Shown piece by piece: positions 26,664-35,169 of a DNA stretch of 64,000 nt. The notes beneath the pieces were generated by a model, which saw only the letters and a program-made list of their open reading frames with translations, was not told the DNA's origin and made no database searches. The stretch lies in contig JAGKWR010000007.1 of the NCBI GenBank assembly GCA_021151765.1, positions 30,964 to 94,963 on the forward strand, written 5' to 3'. Source of the stretch: Alphaproteobacteria bacterium (GTDB lineage Bacteria > Pseudomonadota > Alphaproteobacteria > Rickettsiales > UBA1997). Positions within the stretch are counted from its first letter, which is position 1; each line of letters opens with the position of its first letter. The translations under genes were made by a program, and so were the position numbers.

Positions 26664-27311
26664 TCAAGCAAGTTTTTCAAAAAATTTTGCCAAAGAAATT
26701 GTCGGAATTTTACTCAAATTTTCCACAGTTTCGGAAATGTCTTGCGACCATAAATTTGCTGAACTTGGAGCATCTTGATTAACAATAATTTTTTCAATTA
26801 CCACACCGCTGCTTTGCAATGCTTTAACCGCCGTCAAAGTGTGGCTAATTGCACCCAAATAATTTGCGGTAACCAATAAAACTGGAATTTGTAATTCTGC
26901 GGCTAAATCAAGAAAAGTTTTGTCATAATTTATCGGCGTCATAATGCCGCCTGCCGCTTCAATGAAGAGATATTTTTGCTGTTGTTGCGCTTGCAAAATC
27001 GCTTCTTGGCAGAACTTTTTTACTTCTAAAAAATTAATTTCTGCTTTGCAATTTTGAGCAGCAAAATGTGGAGAAGCAGCTTCTTCAAAGCGCCATGGTG
27101 AAATTTTAGCGATATTTTTCGCATTATTTTGCAAACCCAAAGACGACAAAATCTTTACTGTATCACTATTTCGATCACCATCCACAAAACCACTGGCAAT
27201 TGGTTTGATCGCCGTCACTTCTTGTAGGTTTCTACACAAATTCTCAACAAAGAATGTTTTTCCGATATCAGTTCCAACGGCAGCAATAAAATAAATCTTT
27301 TCGCGAAGCAT
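26664..27311 (-). CDS. bioD: Dethiobiotin synthetase
   Basis: An ATP-dependent enzyme closing the ureido ring of dethiobiotin. The 215 residues fit the family. The P-loop is FIAAVGTDIGKTFFVENL (T/S at the end of GxxxxGKT), KPIASGF binds substrate, and the EAAGGIMTPIN segment carries the catalytic acidic residue and loop. VLLVTANYLGAISHTL and INQ-type nucleotide recognition IIVNQDAPSS follow. bioA, bioB and bioF are not in the window. It follows gspF by 13 bases, an unrelated gene, so co-transcription looks incidental. Complete biotin operons are known in some Rickettsiales by transfer, but this lone copy does not show that pattern. Confidence 0.94.
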   Translation of the reverse strand: MLREKIYFIAAVGTDIGKTFFVENLCRNLQEVTAIKPIASGFVDGDRNSDTVKILSSLGLQNNAKNIAKISPWRFEEAASPHFAAQNCKAEINFLEVKKFCQEAILQAQQQQKYLFIEAAGGIMTPINYDKTFLDLAAELQIPVLLVTANYLGAISHTLTAVKALQSSGVVIEKIIVNQDAPSSANLWSQDISETVENLSKIPTISLAKFFEKLA

Positions 27312-27324
27312 GAGATAAAGAGAT

Positions 27325-28527
27325 TTACTGAATTTTCGAGAAAGTAGCGTAAATTGGACCGAAAACGGCGATGGTAATCCAGGCGATCATGCCACCCATA
27401 GTGATTGTCAATGCTGGTTGAATCATGCCGACCAATTTATCAATCGAGTCATTAATTTCACGATCGTAGAAGAATTTAATGTTTAGCAAAGCATTCTCCA
27501 TATTACCACTTTCCTCACCAATTTTTAACATTCTAACTACCAAATTAGGAAAATATTGTACTGAAGCCATAGCTCTGGCAAGTGATTGACCATCAGAAAC
27601 CTGTTTCTTTACATTTATGATGGAGTCTTTCATAGCTTTATTTTTGACCACCGCACTAGCAGCATCTAAACATTCTAAAACACCCATACCACTTCTGAAA
27701 GTCATAGAGAAAAATTGACAAAATTTGGCAGAATCAATTTTGCACATAATAGGACCAAATACCGGTACTTTCAGCTTTATATGATCAATCTTAATGGCCA
27801 TTTCCGGAGAACGTGACAACAGCTTAGTTGTTAGCCATAAAATTGGCCAAGTAAATACCAGAAGATACCAATAATTTTTGAAAAAATTCGAAAATGCGAT
27901 CAAAGACGTCGTGATAAGAGGCAAAGTAATATTTTGTGCTAAAAGGAAAGTCGTCACTTTCGGAATAACTATTGAAGTCATAACTCCGAGTACCGAAAAC
28001 ATAACCAAAATACCAAAAAGTGGGCCACGAGTTGCTTTGGCAGTTTTTCGTTTAATTTCCATATTCCACTTCATGTCATCGACAATACTGGAAAAGGCAT
28101 CAGACAAATTACCGGTTTTCTCACCGGCAGAAATCAAACCAATATAAACCGGACTGAAAACTTCTGGATGTTTGGCCAGACTCTCAGAAAACAAACTACC
28201 GTTTTTGATCGAGTCATAAACGCTAGCCATCAAATTCTTAATCTTTGGAGAATCCGATGTTTCTTTCAAATCTTGAATCGAATCAATAATAGAAACGCCA
28301 GCTCGATCTAACTGTTCTAGTTGAACGAAAGCCACGATTAAATCACGTGGCTTTATTCTATCTAAAAAACTCAGACCAATTTTTTTATCTTTTTCTAGTT
28401 TAAATGAGATTAAGTCTTGTCCTGAAGATTTTAAAATGTTCGCTAAATCGTACTGATTATCAGCTGACATCCTGCCATTAACGTAACGTCCCATGACGTC
28501 TATGGCTTTGAAGCGATATTGCGGCAT
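27325..28527 (-). CDS. GspF/PilC-type inner-membrane secretion platform protein
   Basis: A 400-residue polytopic protein of the T2SF family, which forms the inner-membrane platform of type II secretion systems and type IV pili. Two homologous cytoplasmic helical domains (about 60-180 and 265-380) each carry the F-domain pattern: LEQLDRAGVSIIDSI and SMTFRSGMGVLECLDA, then GNLSDAFSSI and GNMENALLNI. Three membrane helices lie near 170-192, 215-240 and 375-397. It starts with the usual MPQYRFKAIDVMG N-terminus. No gspE, gspG, pilin or pilB gene is near; neighbours are def and bioD. The other parts must lie elsewhere or the protein works in a reduced system. Confidence 0.92.
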   Translation of the reverse strand: MPQYRFKAIDVMGRYVNGRMSADNQYDLANILKSSGQDLISFKLEKDKKIGLSFLDRIKPRDLIVAFVQLEQLDRAGVSIIDSIQDLKETSDSPKIKNLMASVYDSIKNGSLFSESLAKHPEVFSPVYIGLISAGEKTGNLSDAFSSIVDDMKWNMEIKRKTAKATRGPLFGILVMFSVLGVMTSIVIPKVTTFLLAQNITLPLITTSLIAFSNFFKNYWYLLVFTWPILWLTTKLLSRSPEMAIKIDHIKLKVPVFGPIMCKIDSAKFCQFFSMTFRSGMGVLECLDAASAVVKNKAMKDSIINVKKQVSDGQSLARAMASVQYFPNLVVRMLKIGEESGNMENALLNIKFFYDREINDSIDKLVGMIQPALTITMGGMIAWITIAVFGPIYATFSKIQ

Positions 28528-28529
28528 TA

Positions 28530-29078
28530 TTATTTATATTTTTGGATTTTTTTCAAAATCATATCGCGCTTCAACTTCGAAATATGATCGACGAAAGTGA
28601 TGCCATTTAAGTGATCAATTTCGTGCTGAATGCAAGTTGCCATGATACCATCCATTTCTTCAATATGTTCCTGACCTTTTTCGTCTAAATATTTTACTTT
28701 GACGATTTTTGGACGAACCACTTCTGAACGCGCAGTCGGAAAAGACAAACAACCTTCGTTGAAAGATGACGATTCTTTCGAAGATTCTAAGATTTCAGGA
28801 TTAACAAAAAAACGTGGATTAGTATTTTTGACGTGAACTCCGCCACAACTGCCGTGATCGTGATGATGGTGATCGTCCGCTTCGTAATCAATATCCATCA
28901 CTAAAACTCGCTTCAAAACACCAACTTGCACTGCCGCCAGCCCTATTCCACCTTCGGCGTACATTGTGTTAACCATATCATTCATAAAAGCTCGCAAAGC
29001 ATCATCCACTTTTTCAACAGGCTTAGAAATTTGCTTAAGCAATGGGTTCGGAGCTAACACTAAAGGTAGTATTTTCAT
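28530..29078 (-). CDS. def: Peptide deformylase with a histidine-rich insertion
   Basis: A metalloenzyme that removes formyl groups from nascent proteins. It has 182 residues. The three family motifs are present: GIGLAAVQVG, EGCLSFP with the metal-ligand cysteine, and QHEIDHLNG with both ligand histidines. Between motifs 1 and 2, after VLVMDIDYEAD, there is an inserted acidic/histidine stretch (DDHHHHDHGSCGG), a place where relatives have a short variable loop. It could bind metal; that is inference. The ATG overlaps the purN stop by one base and gspF follows within 3 bases, giving an operon purN-def-gspF-bioD. In many bacteria def pairs with fmt; here it pairs with the related formyl-folate enzyme PurN. 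Confidence 0.96.
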   Translation of the reverse strand: MKILPLVLAPNPLLKQISKPVEKVDDALRAFMNDMVNTMYAEGGIGLAAVQVGVLKRVLVMDIDYEADDHHHHDHGSCGGVHVKNTNPRFFVNPEILESSKESSSFNEGCLSFPTARSEVVRPKIVKVKYLDEKGQEHIEEMDGIMATCIQHEIDHLNGITFVDHISKLKRDMILKKIQKYK

Positions 29079-29650
29079 TATTTTGATAGAATTTTTTTAA
29101 GAGATTCAGGATAAATACGATGCTCTTCTTTTAGAATTTTTGCTGCAAGAGTTTCTTTGTTATCGTTTGGAGTAACTTCAACTGCAGCTTGCATGATGAT
29201 TGGTCCAGAATCCATTTCCTCACGAACAAAATGGACAGTACAACCAGAGATTTTTGCGCCAGCTTTAATGGCATCGCCAACTGCGTCAGCACCTTTGAAT
29301 TCCGGTAAAAGTGATGGATGAATATTGATTAATTTATCAAACCAACGTTGTACAAACCACGGCGATAAAAGACGCATAAAACCAGCTAAACAAACAAATT
29401 CCGCACCAGAATTAGCAATTTCTTCGCTTACTTTCTTGTCAAAATCTTCCCGCGAAGAAAAATCACGATGATTAACAAATGCCGTTTTAATTCCATTTTG
29501 CGCTGCAAATTTTAGTCCTTCAGCTTCAGATTTATTTGACAAAACCAACACAACTTCAGCAGGAAAATTTTTATCAGCACAAGCTTTCACAAGCGCTTGC
29601 ATGTTCGATCCGCGACCTGAAATCAAAATCGCGATTTTAGTTTTTAACAT
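29078..29650 (-). CDS. purN: Phosphoribosylglycinamide formyltransferase
   Basis: A folate-dependent transformylase of purine synthesis, converting GAR to FGAR. The 190 residues match the usual length. Visible motifs are ISGRGSNMQAL (phosphate loop) and LAGFMRLLSPWFVQRW. The catalytic region INIHPSLLPEFKGADAVGDAI contains the asparagine-histidine pair, and SGCTVHFVREEMDSGPII contains the catalytic aspartate. It could be mistaken for Fmt because def follows, but the length and SGRGSN start fit PurN. It heads the minus-strand operon. No other pur gene is in the window. Confidence 0.95.
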   Translation of the reverse strand: MLKTKIAILISGRGSNMQALVKACADKNFPAEVVLVLSNKSEAEGLKFAAQNGIKTAFVNHRDFSSREDFDKKVSEEIANSGAEFVCLAGFMRLLSPWFVQRWFDKLINIHPSLLPEFKGADAVGDAIKAGAKISGCTVHFVREEMDSGPIIMQAAVEVTPNDNKETLAAKILKEEHRIYPESLKKILSK

Positions 29651-29748
29651 TTTCTAAATTGGAAAAAAATTATCGTATTAACAATCCAATCAATTGTTGT
29701 TTGCCGATCAACTTATCACAAGATTTTTTTAACTTGTGGCAACTAATA

Positions 29749-30246
29749 CTATCGATTAACTACCAAATTTCGCGCTGTTTGATGAAGAGAAGTCAGTTGC
29801 GCCCCAGTAACTTGATTTGGATTAGGAATATCTGTTTGAATTTGAACAAATTCTTGCTCTGTATAATAATCTCCTAAGTCAATATTTTTGACTTCTTCAA
29901 TATTATGCCCCTGAAGCTGTTGTTGATTTCCCAAACCAATTTCAGTTCCGTGGTTATATTCACCAGCAATTATCATATTTCGCTCTTGGAAATTTCGCAT
30001 CATATATGAAAAACCAAAAACAGCACCCATATCTGTTACAATCCCGGATAAAAATATCAAACTTCTGACTGATGATGGCAAATCCGCTACAATTCCAAAG
30101 AAAGTAAGGGTAATACCAGCAGCTGCAGTAGAAACTAAAGCTATAATCTCTTTTTTATTAAATGCTGCGTTATTATCTCGGTTAACTTCTGCCAAATTAA
30201 CCAGGTTATCTAAACCCTCACCATTTTGATTTTGCGGCTGATACAT
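29749..30246 (-). CDS. Small membrane protein of unknown function
   Basis: A 165-residue protein I do not recognise. The N-terminal 30 residues are polar and asparagine/glutamine-rich. Two membrane helices follow at about 35-53 (IIALVSTAAAGITLTFFGIV) and 60-84 (VRSLIFLSGIVTDMGAVFGF). The C-terminal 80 residues are soluble, acidic and glutamine-rich. There is no signal peptide, and both ends are probably on the same side of the membrane. It is transcribed alone, divergent from the glutathione peroxidase gene across a 181-base spacer and 98 bases upstream of purN. Composition matches the neighbours. Confidence 0.65.
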   Translation of the reverse strand: MYQPQNQNGEGLDNLVNLAEVNRDNNAAFNKKEIIALVSTAAAGITLTFFGIVADLPSSVRSLIFLSGIVTDMGAVFGFSYMMRNFQERNMIIAGEYNHGTEIGLGNQQQLQGHNIEEVKNIDLGDYYTEQEFVQIQTDIPNPNQVTGAQLTSLHQTARNLVVNR

Positions 30247-30427
30247 GATATTTTTTTTAAAACTTTTAAGTGTAATTTTTATTAATTTTTACAACCTGTA
30301 ATTGTTAATAGAAGATTAATTTTTGTCAAAATTGTAATTTAGTAAAACCATTTAGAAAAACTCATAAACACAGAATACCAAGCATTTTGCGCGATCAATT
30401 TAACAACTAATTTTAATCCAAAATTTT

Positions 30428-31009
30428 ATGAAAATTACTCGCCTCTTTATTTCTTTATCCGCTCTTCTTTTTACTTTTTCTATACAGCAAGTTTTGGCAG
30501 CACCAAGCTCTGGTTCAAACGCGCAAAGTAGCGTAAAAAATGCTTACCAATTCTCTCTAAAAAGTGCTGACTCGAAAGATATCAACCTCGCCGATTATCG
30601 CGGTAAAGTAATTTTAGTGGTTAATACCGCATCAAAATGTGGTTTCACGCCGCAATACAAATCACTGCAGCAACTTTACACAAAATATCAAAAACGTGGA
30701 CTTGTAATAATCGGGGTGCCTTCCAATGATTTCGGCAGCCAAGAATTAGCTAACGAAACTGCGGTTCAAGAATTCACGCAGAAAGAATTTAAAATCACTT
30801 TCCCACTCACAAAAATCACTAAAGTTAGCGGTGACAAAGCTGATCCATTCTACATTTGGGCCAATCAGCAAGCAGGATTTTTAGGCTCACCAAAATGGAA
30901 TTTTCACAAATATTTAATCGACAAAAATGGCAACTTCGCTGGCTGGTTTTCTTCAACAACCGACCCAATGTCAGATTCAGTAACTCAAAAAATTGAATCG
31001 TTACTTTAG
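30428..31009 (+). CDS. Secreted glutathione peroxidase-family protein (cysteine type)
   Basis: A thiol peroxidase of 193 residues. Residues 1-24 form a signal peptide ending VLAAPS, so it is exported to the periplasm. The thioredoxin-fold domain has the catalytic cysteine in NTASKCGFTPQYKSL (codon TGT, not a selenocysteine TGA). The rest of the active site follows: a resolving-type arrangement VPSNDFGSQEL (glutamine) and WNFHKYLIDKNG (tryptophan-asparagine). Many bacterial members use thioredoxin rather than glutathione, and the periplasmic reductant here is unknown. It likely defends the envelope against lipid or organic peroxides. It stands alone between divergent and convergent neighbours. 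Confidence 0.93.
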   Translation: MKITRLFISLSALLFTFSIQQVLAAPSSGSNAQSSVKNAYQFSLKSADSKDINLADYRGKVILVVNTASKCGFTPQYKSLQQLYTKYQKRGLVIIGVPSNDFGSQELANETAVQEFTQKEFKITFPLTKITKVSGDKADPFYIWANQQAGFLGSPKWNFHKYLIDKNGNFAGWFSSTTDPMSDSVTQKIESLL

Positions 31010-31066
31010 GTTAAAAATTCTGATCAGAATCAATCATAGCTTAGTTAGAAATCGCAAAAACAAAAA

Positions 31067-31112
31067 AAGGGATGAGGGGGGATGAGGCATTATACAAAAT
31101 ACCTCATCCCTT
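31067..31112. terminator. Terminator hairpin between the peroxidase gene and argG
   Basis: CCTCATCCC at 31102-31110 can pair with either of two direct copies of GGGATGAGG (31069-31077 and 31079-31087). On the minus strand the stem is followed by TTTTTTTGTTTTT, so it fits a rho-independent terminator for argG. The doubled arm offers two alternative stems. Confidence 0.75.
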
Positions 31113-31142
31113 TATCGAATAACAATTTTATCGCTATAACGA

Positions 31143-32378
31143 CTATTTCAATCTACCGCCAATTCTAAGTCTCAAAGCGTTTAACTTGATGAAACCAGCC
31201 GCATCTTTTTGATCGTAAACTGCATCTTCTTCGAAAGTTACGTGAGCTTCAGAATACAAGCTTTTCGGCGATTTACGCGCCACAACTGAAGCTGAACCTT
31301 TGTACAATTTCAAAGTTACAGTTCCTTCAACATTTTCTTGCGATTTGTCGATCAAAGCTTGCAACATTTCACGCTCTGGCGAGAACCAGAAACCATTGTA
31401 AATCAAGCTAGCATATTTTGGCATCAACTCGTCTTTCAAGTGAGCGGCTTCGCGATCCAAAGTGATTGATTCAATCGCACGGTGAGCTACAAGCAAAATT
31501 GTTCCACCCGGAGTTTCATAAACACCGCGAGATTTCATACCAACGAAACGATTTTCAACCAAGTCTAAACGGCCAATTCCGTTAGCGCCGCCAAGTTCAT
31601 TCAATTTAGTTAGAATTTCGTGTGGCTTCATTTTTACGCCATCGATTGCAATTGGATCGCCGTTTTTAAATTCAATTTCGATGATGGTTGGCGTGTTTGG
31701 AGCTTCTTCAGGGCTTACTGTGCGCTGATAAACATATTCTGGCGCAGCTTGAGATGGATCTTCCAAAACTTTACCTTCACTTGAAGTGTGAAGCAAGTTG
31801 GCATCAACTGAATAAGGCGCTTCACCGCGTTTATCTTTGGCAACAGGAATTTGATTTTTTTCAGCGTAATCAATCAATTTTGTGCGCGAATTTAAATCCC
31901 ACTCTCTCCATGGCGCGATGATTTTGATGTCTGGTTTGTTGGCATAGTAAGAAAGTTCAAAACGAACTTGGTCATTTCCTTTACCAGTTGCACCGTGAGC
32001 TACTGCGTCAGCACCAACCATTTTAGCAATTTCGATTTGACGTTTTGCAATCAAAGGACGGGCAATTGAAGTTCCAAGCAAGTAAACACCTTCATAAACT
32101 GTGTTAGCGCGGAACATTGGAAAAACATAATCACGCACAAATTCTTCACGCAAATCTTCGATGAAAATTTCTTTCACACCAAGTTTTTTGGCTTTTTCGC
32201 GAGCTGGTTCTAACTCTTCACCTTGGCCTAAATCAGCAGTGAAAGTAACAACTTCGCAGCCGTAATTTTCTTGTAACCATTTTAAGATAACTGAAGTATC
32301 AAGCCCGCCAGAGTAAGCGAGAACAACTTTTTTAACGCCAGTTTTTGGCGCAGAGTTTTCAGAAAGATTGTTTGTCAT
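31143..32378 (-). CDS. argG: Argininosuccinate synthase
   Basis: Joins citrulline and aspartate with ATP in arginine synthesis. From the ATG at 32378 it has 411 residues, close to the family norm of about 400. In-frame codons up to 32450 would add 24 residues with no family match. The PP-loop is [28 protein letters not shown] is present as [15 protein letters not shown], and the aspartate/citrulline site includes [13 protein letters not shown]. It is a single gene with its own terminator. Together with argB it argues for arginine synthesis, at least from acetylglutamate or citrulline, but the remaining steps are not visible. Confidence 0.96.
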   Translation of the reverse strand: MTNNLSENSAPKTGVKKVVLAYSGGLDTSVILKWLQENYGCEVVTFTADLGQGEELEPAREKAKKLGVKEIFIEDLREEFVRDYVFPMFRANTVYEGVYLLGTSIARPLIAKRQIEIAKMVGADAVAHGATGKGNDQVRFELSYYANKPDIKIIAPWREWDLNSRTKLIDYAEKNQIPVAKDKRGEAPYSVDANLLHTSSEGKVLEDPSQAAPEYVYQRTVSPEEAPNTPTIIEIEFKNGDPIAIDGVKMKPHEILTKLNELGGANGIGRLDLVENRFVGMKSRGVYETPGGTILLVAHRAIESITLDREAAHLKDELMPKYASLIYNGFWFSPEREMLQALIDKSQENVEGTVTLKLYKGSASVVARKSPKSLYSEAHVTFEEDAVYDQKDAAGFIKLNALRLRIGGRLK

Positions 32379-32483
32379 TGAAAGATTTTGATTAATTAAT
32401 AAATTGATCTGCGATATTGAATAATGCCTTGAGGCCGCATCTGTAGCCATTTCAGGCTGCTATTCTCAAACAACAATAAATAA

Positions 32484-32515
32484 AATGCAAACAAAGAAAT
32501 TTCTTGCTTTGCATT
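32484..32515. promoter_or_regulatory. Near-perfect 32-base palindrome between divergent argG and yihY
   Basis: The two 16-base halves, meeting at 32499/32500, are complementary at all but two positions. The core AAGAAATTTCTT is itself a perfect palindrome and the ends read AATGCAAA and TTTGCATT. It lies about 106 bases upstream of argG and 56 upstream of the likely yihY start. That is the expected place for an operator serving both. It is not a clear match to the ArgR box. A hairpin in either leader is the other possibility. Confidence 0.4.
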
Positions 32516-32570
32516 GTCACTACAACTTTCTTCAAAACATAATTTATCTAAAATAAGCTCATTCGAATCA

Positions 32571-33461
32571 ATGAAGAAAAAAAACTCAAAACTTATAAAG
32601 TTTTTACGTAAATATTTGGTTTTACCGACCAAAATTTTACGCATTGCCATCTTTGATACAGTAAAGCAAGATGGCATTGAACACGCTGGATATTTAGCTT
32701 TTTTAAGCATTTTATGCCTCTTTCCGTTTTTGATTTTTTTGGTCACGATCATCGGTCTAGTTGGTGAATCACAAGCCGGTGCTCATGGTGTACAATATTT
32801 GCTTGATATTGTCCCAAAGCAAGCTGCAGAAGCACTAGCGCCAAGAATTCATGAGATTACTTCTGGTCCACCGCAATCATTTTTAACTATCGCTATTATC
32901 GGCGTAATTTGGACTGCTTCATCATCAGTTGAAGGCTGCCGTACAATTTTAAATCGCGCTTACCGCATACATTTTCCGCCACCTTATTTATGGCGTCGTA
33001 TGATCAGTATTTTTGAATTTTTCGTAATTATTTTCGTTATTGTTATCGGCTTAGTAACTTTGGTTGTTGTGCCGAACTTACTTGAGCAAGCCGAAAAATT
33101 ATTTTCTGTCCGTTTAGTTCCGAAAATAAATTACGACCTTCTTTCTTTACGTTACTTTGCTATTTTCTTCCTTCTTACTTGCACAACTTCTCTGCTTTAT
33201 TACGCCTTGCCTAACGCTAAACAAAAATTTAGCCAAACTGTTCCTGGTTCACTTTTAGCGGTAACTTTATGGTTTTGTTTGCAATATTGTTTCGTGCTTT
33301 ATTTAGAAAATTTTCATCAATTCAACTTTGTTTATGGCTCTTTAGCCGGTGTAATTGTTGCATTAATGTTCTTTTATTTAGTAAGTTTGATTTTCATTTT
33401 AGGTGCAGAATTCAATTATCATTTTCATCGCACCTATCACATTTTTTTGAAGAAAAAATAA
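32571..33461 (+). CDS. YihY/BrkB-family membrane protein
   Basis: A polytopic inner-membrane protein of about 296 residues from the ATG at 32571. A TTG at 32514 is in frame but gives a poor N-terminus and lies inside the palindrome. The family pattern is clear: AGYLAFLSILCLFPFLIFL, the central WTASSSVEGCRTILNRAYRI, and LYYALPNAKQKFSQTVPGSLLAVTLWF with the final helix pair ending in GAEFNYHFHR. Six helices are expected. The family was once called ribonuclease BN by mistake; its real function is unknown. folC begins at the next base after its stop, so the two are co-transcribed. Confidence 0.9.
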   Translation: MKKKNSKLIKFLRKYLVLPTKILRIAIFDTVKQDGIEHAGYLAFLSILCLFPFLIFLVTIIGLVGESQAGAHGVQYLLDIVPKQAAEALAPRIHEITSGPPQSFLTIAIIGVIWTASSSVEGCRTILNRAYRIHFPPPYLWRRMISIFEFFVIIFVIVIGLVTLVVVPNLLEQAEKLFSVRLVPKINYDLLSLRYFAIFFLLTCTTSLLYYALPNAKQKFSQTVPGSLLAVTLWFCLQYCFVLYLENFHQFNFVYGSLAGVIVALMFFYLVSLIFILGAEFNYHFHRTYHIFLKKK

Positions 33462-34757
33462 ATGCAATTCCCATTCTGGCCTGACTTCAGCGGCTATCGC
33501 AACATTGAATTAGGATTAAGTCGAGTTTATCAATTATTGCAAAGGTTGGACAATCCACACCATAAATTGCCCCCAACAATTCACCTTGCTGGAACTAACG
33601 GTAAAGGTTCAACTTTATCATTTGTACGCAGCATTTTCAGCGAAGCCGGATATCGAGTTAGTTGCTACACTTCGCCTCATTTAGTAAATTTTAACGAAAG
33701 AATCGTTTTAAATGGCTGTGAAATTTCTGACGAATTTTTAACTGAAATTTTACATGAATGCCAAAAAGCTGCAAATCAAGAGCCAGCAATTCCAGTAACA
33801 TTTTTCGAAGGAATAACAGTCGCGGCTTTTTTAGCTTTTAGTCGCGTAAAATCTGACATTTTATTGCTTGAAACCGGAATGGGTGGACGACTTGATGCCA
33901 CAAATGTTTTGGAGCAAGTTTTATGTTCAATCATCACCCCAATCGCTTTTGATCATACTGATTTTTTGGGTAAAACTTTAAACAAAATTGCTTTCGAGAA
34001 AGCCGGGATTATCAAGAAAAATTGTCCAGTAATTATCGCAAAACAAAAAAAATCCGCTTTGCAATCAATTGCTAATCAGGCTTTAAAGATGAATTCTGCA
34101 ACGAAAGTTTTTGGGAAAGATTGGCAGGTTAAAAAACAAAAAAATGGTTTTGTATTTTTTGGTTTTGGCGAAGAAATTTCGCTATCTCTACCATCTTTAT
34201 TAGGCGATCATCAAATTGATAATGCCAGTGTTGCAATAGCTACAATACTGAATCAAACGCAATTTTTAATTTCACAAAATCACATTAAATCTGCGATAGC
34301 AAAAACTTTTTGGCCAGCACGTTTGCAAAAAATCAGTAACGGTAAATTTACACAAAAATTATCTCTAAATGATCAACTTTACTTAGACGGGAGCCACAAT
34401 TTACAAGGCTCAGCAACTATCGCAAAGTTTTTGAAATCGCAAAAAAATCAAAAAATTTTCGTGGTTTTTTCAATGCTGCAAGACAAAGATTGTCGTGGTT
34501 TTTTGCAAAAAATTCAGCCTTATGTTGATCATCTCTTGACATTACCAATTAAAGACGAACCCAAATCTCGTTCTTCAGAAGAAATCTCGGAAATAGCTAA
34601 AGAGATTGGTTTTAAATCGATCACAAAAACACAAAGCTTGTCTCAAGCTTTTGAGATCTTAACGAAACTTAGAGTAAATGAAGACGAGGAGTATTTGATT
34701 TTAGTGTGCGGATCACTTTATTTAGCGGGAAATTTTTTAGCAGAAAATGCTATCTGA
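33462..34757 (+). CDS. folC: Folylpolyglutamate/dihydrofolate synthase
   Basis: A Mur-ligase-type enzyme that adds glutamate to dihydropteroate and folates. It has 431 residues. The P-loop is AGTNGKGSTLSF (about 45-56), SPHLVNFNERI is typical of FolC, ETGMGGRLDATN carries catalytic residues, and ITPIAFDHTDFLGKT with the carbamylated-lysine region FEKAGIIKK follows. The C-terminal domain includes LDGSHNLQGS. It is directly downstream of yihY and its last 8 bases overlap the convergent membrane-protein gene. accD often precedes folC in proteobacteria; it does not here. Confidence 0.96.
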   Translation: MQFPFWPDFSGYRNIELGLSRVYQLLQRLDNPHHKLPPTIHLAGTNGKGSTLSFVRSIFSEAGYRVSCYTSPHLVNFNERIVLNGCEISDEFLTEILHECQKAANQEPAIPVTFFEGITVAAFLAFSRVKSDILLLETGMGGRLDATNVLEQVLCSIITPIAFDHTDFLGKTLNKIAFEKAGIIKKNCPVIIAKQKKSALQSIANQALKMNSATKVFGKDWQVKKQKNGFVFFGFGEEISLSLPSLLGDHQIDNASVAIATILNQTQFLISQNHIKSAIAKTFWPARLQKISNGKFTQKLSLNDQLYLDGSHNLQGSATIAKFLKSQKNQKIFVVFSMLQDKDCRGFLQKIQPYVDHLLTLPIKDEPKSRSSEEISEIAKEIGFKSITKTQSLSQAFEILTKLRVNEDEEYLILVCGSLYLAGNFLAENAI

Positions 34758-35163
34758 TGATATAATCTAAAAACTCAGCAATACAAAAAGCATCAATAAC
34801 CATAGTCACAAAGACTGGATTTGATTTGCTGACAGATTCTTGTAACAACAACTTTCTCATAACTTTACGAGGTAATTCTTTACGCTGTTCTGCACGTAAC
34901 TTGGCTTTTTCCTCTTTACTTAATTTGGGCTTCTTTGGTGAACATTTTTTAAGTACGTAAATGTGCCACACGAAATAAGCGATTAGAATCCCTGAGACTG
35001 CTGCGCCAATAGCGTAGAGTTTCATAGCATAAATTATCTTATTGATCAAGAAGGCCAAAACATAGCTTACAACGCCCCAACGATAAATTAGAGTATTGAT
35101 ATTTTCTTCACCACGGAGCGCAGCTCGGAAAGAGAACTCCATCTGATCAAAAAGATGTTTCAT
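34750..35163 (-). CDS. Conserved-looking small membrane protein downstream of nuoC
   Basis: A 137-residue protein I cannot name. Two membrane helices are visible at about residues 28-48 and 50-72, then a strongly basic cytoplasmic helix (SPKKPKLSKEEKAKLRAEQR), then a weakly hydrophobic end (NPVFVTMVIDAFCIAEFLDYI). It follows nuoC by 6 bases on the same strand, so it is probably the last gene of the nuoA-nuoB-nuoC unit, where nuoD would be expected. A role in complex I assembly would be guesswork from position. Its end overlaps folC by 8 bases, tail to tail. Confidence 0.65.
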   Translation of the reverse strand: MKHLFDQMEFSFRAALRGEENINTLIYRWGVVSYVLAFLINKIIYAMKLYAIGAAVSGILIAYFVWHIYVLKKCSPKKPKLSKEEKAKLRAEQRKELPRKVMRKLLLQESVSKSNPVFVTMVIDAFCIAEFLDYIIR

Positions 35164-35169
35164 AAGAAA

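Noticed and set aside
30428..31009. Selenocysteine in the glutathione peroxidase
   Set aside because: The active-site codon is TGT (cysteine), not TGA, and no hairpin follows it.
32378..32571. Longer N-termini for argG (to 32450) and yihY (TTG at 32514)
   Set aside because: The extra residues do not fit either family and would cross the palindrome; internal ATGs at 32378 and 32571 give normal lengths.
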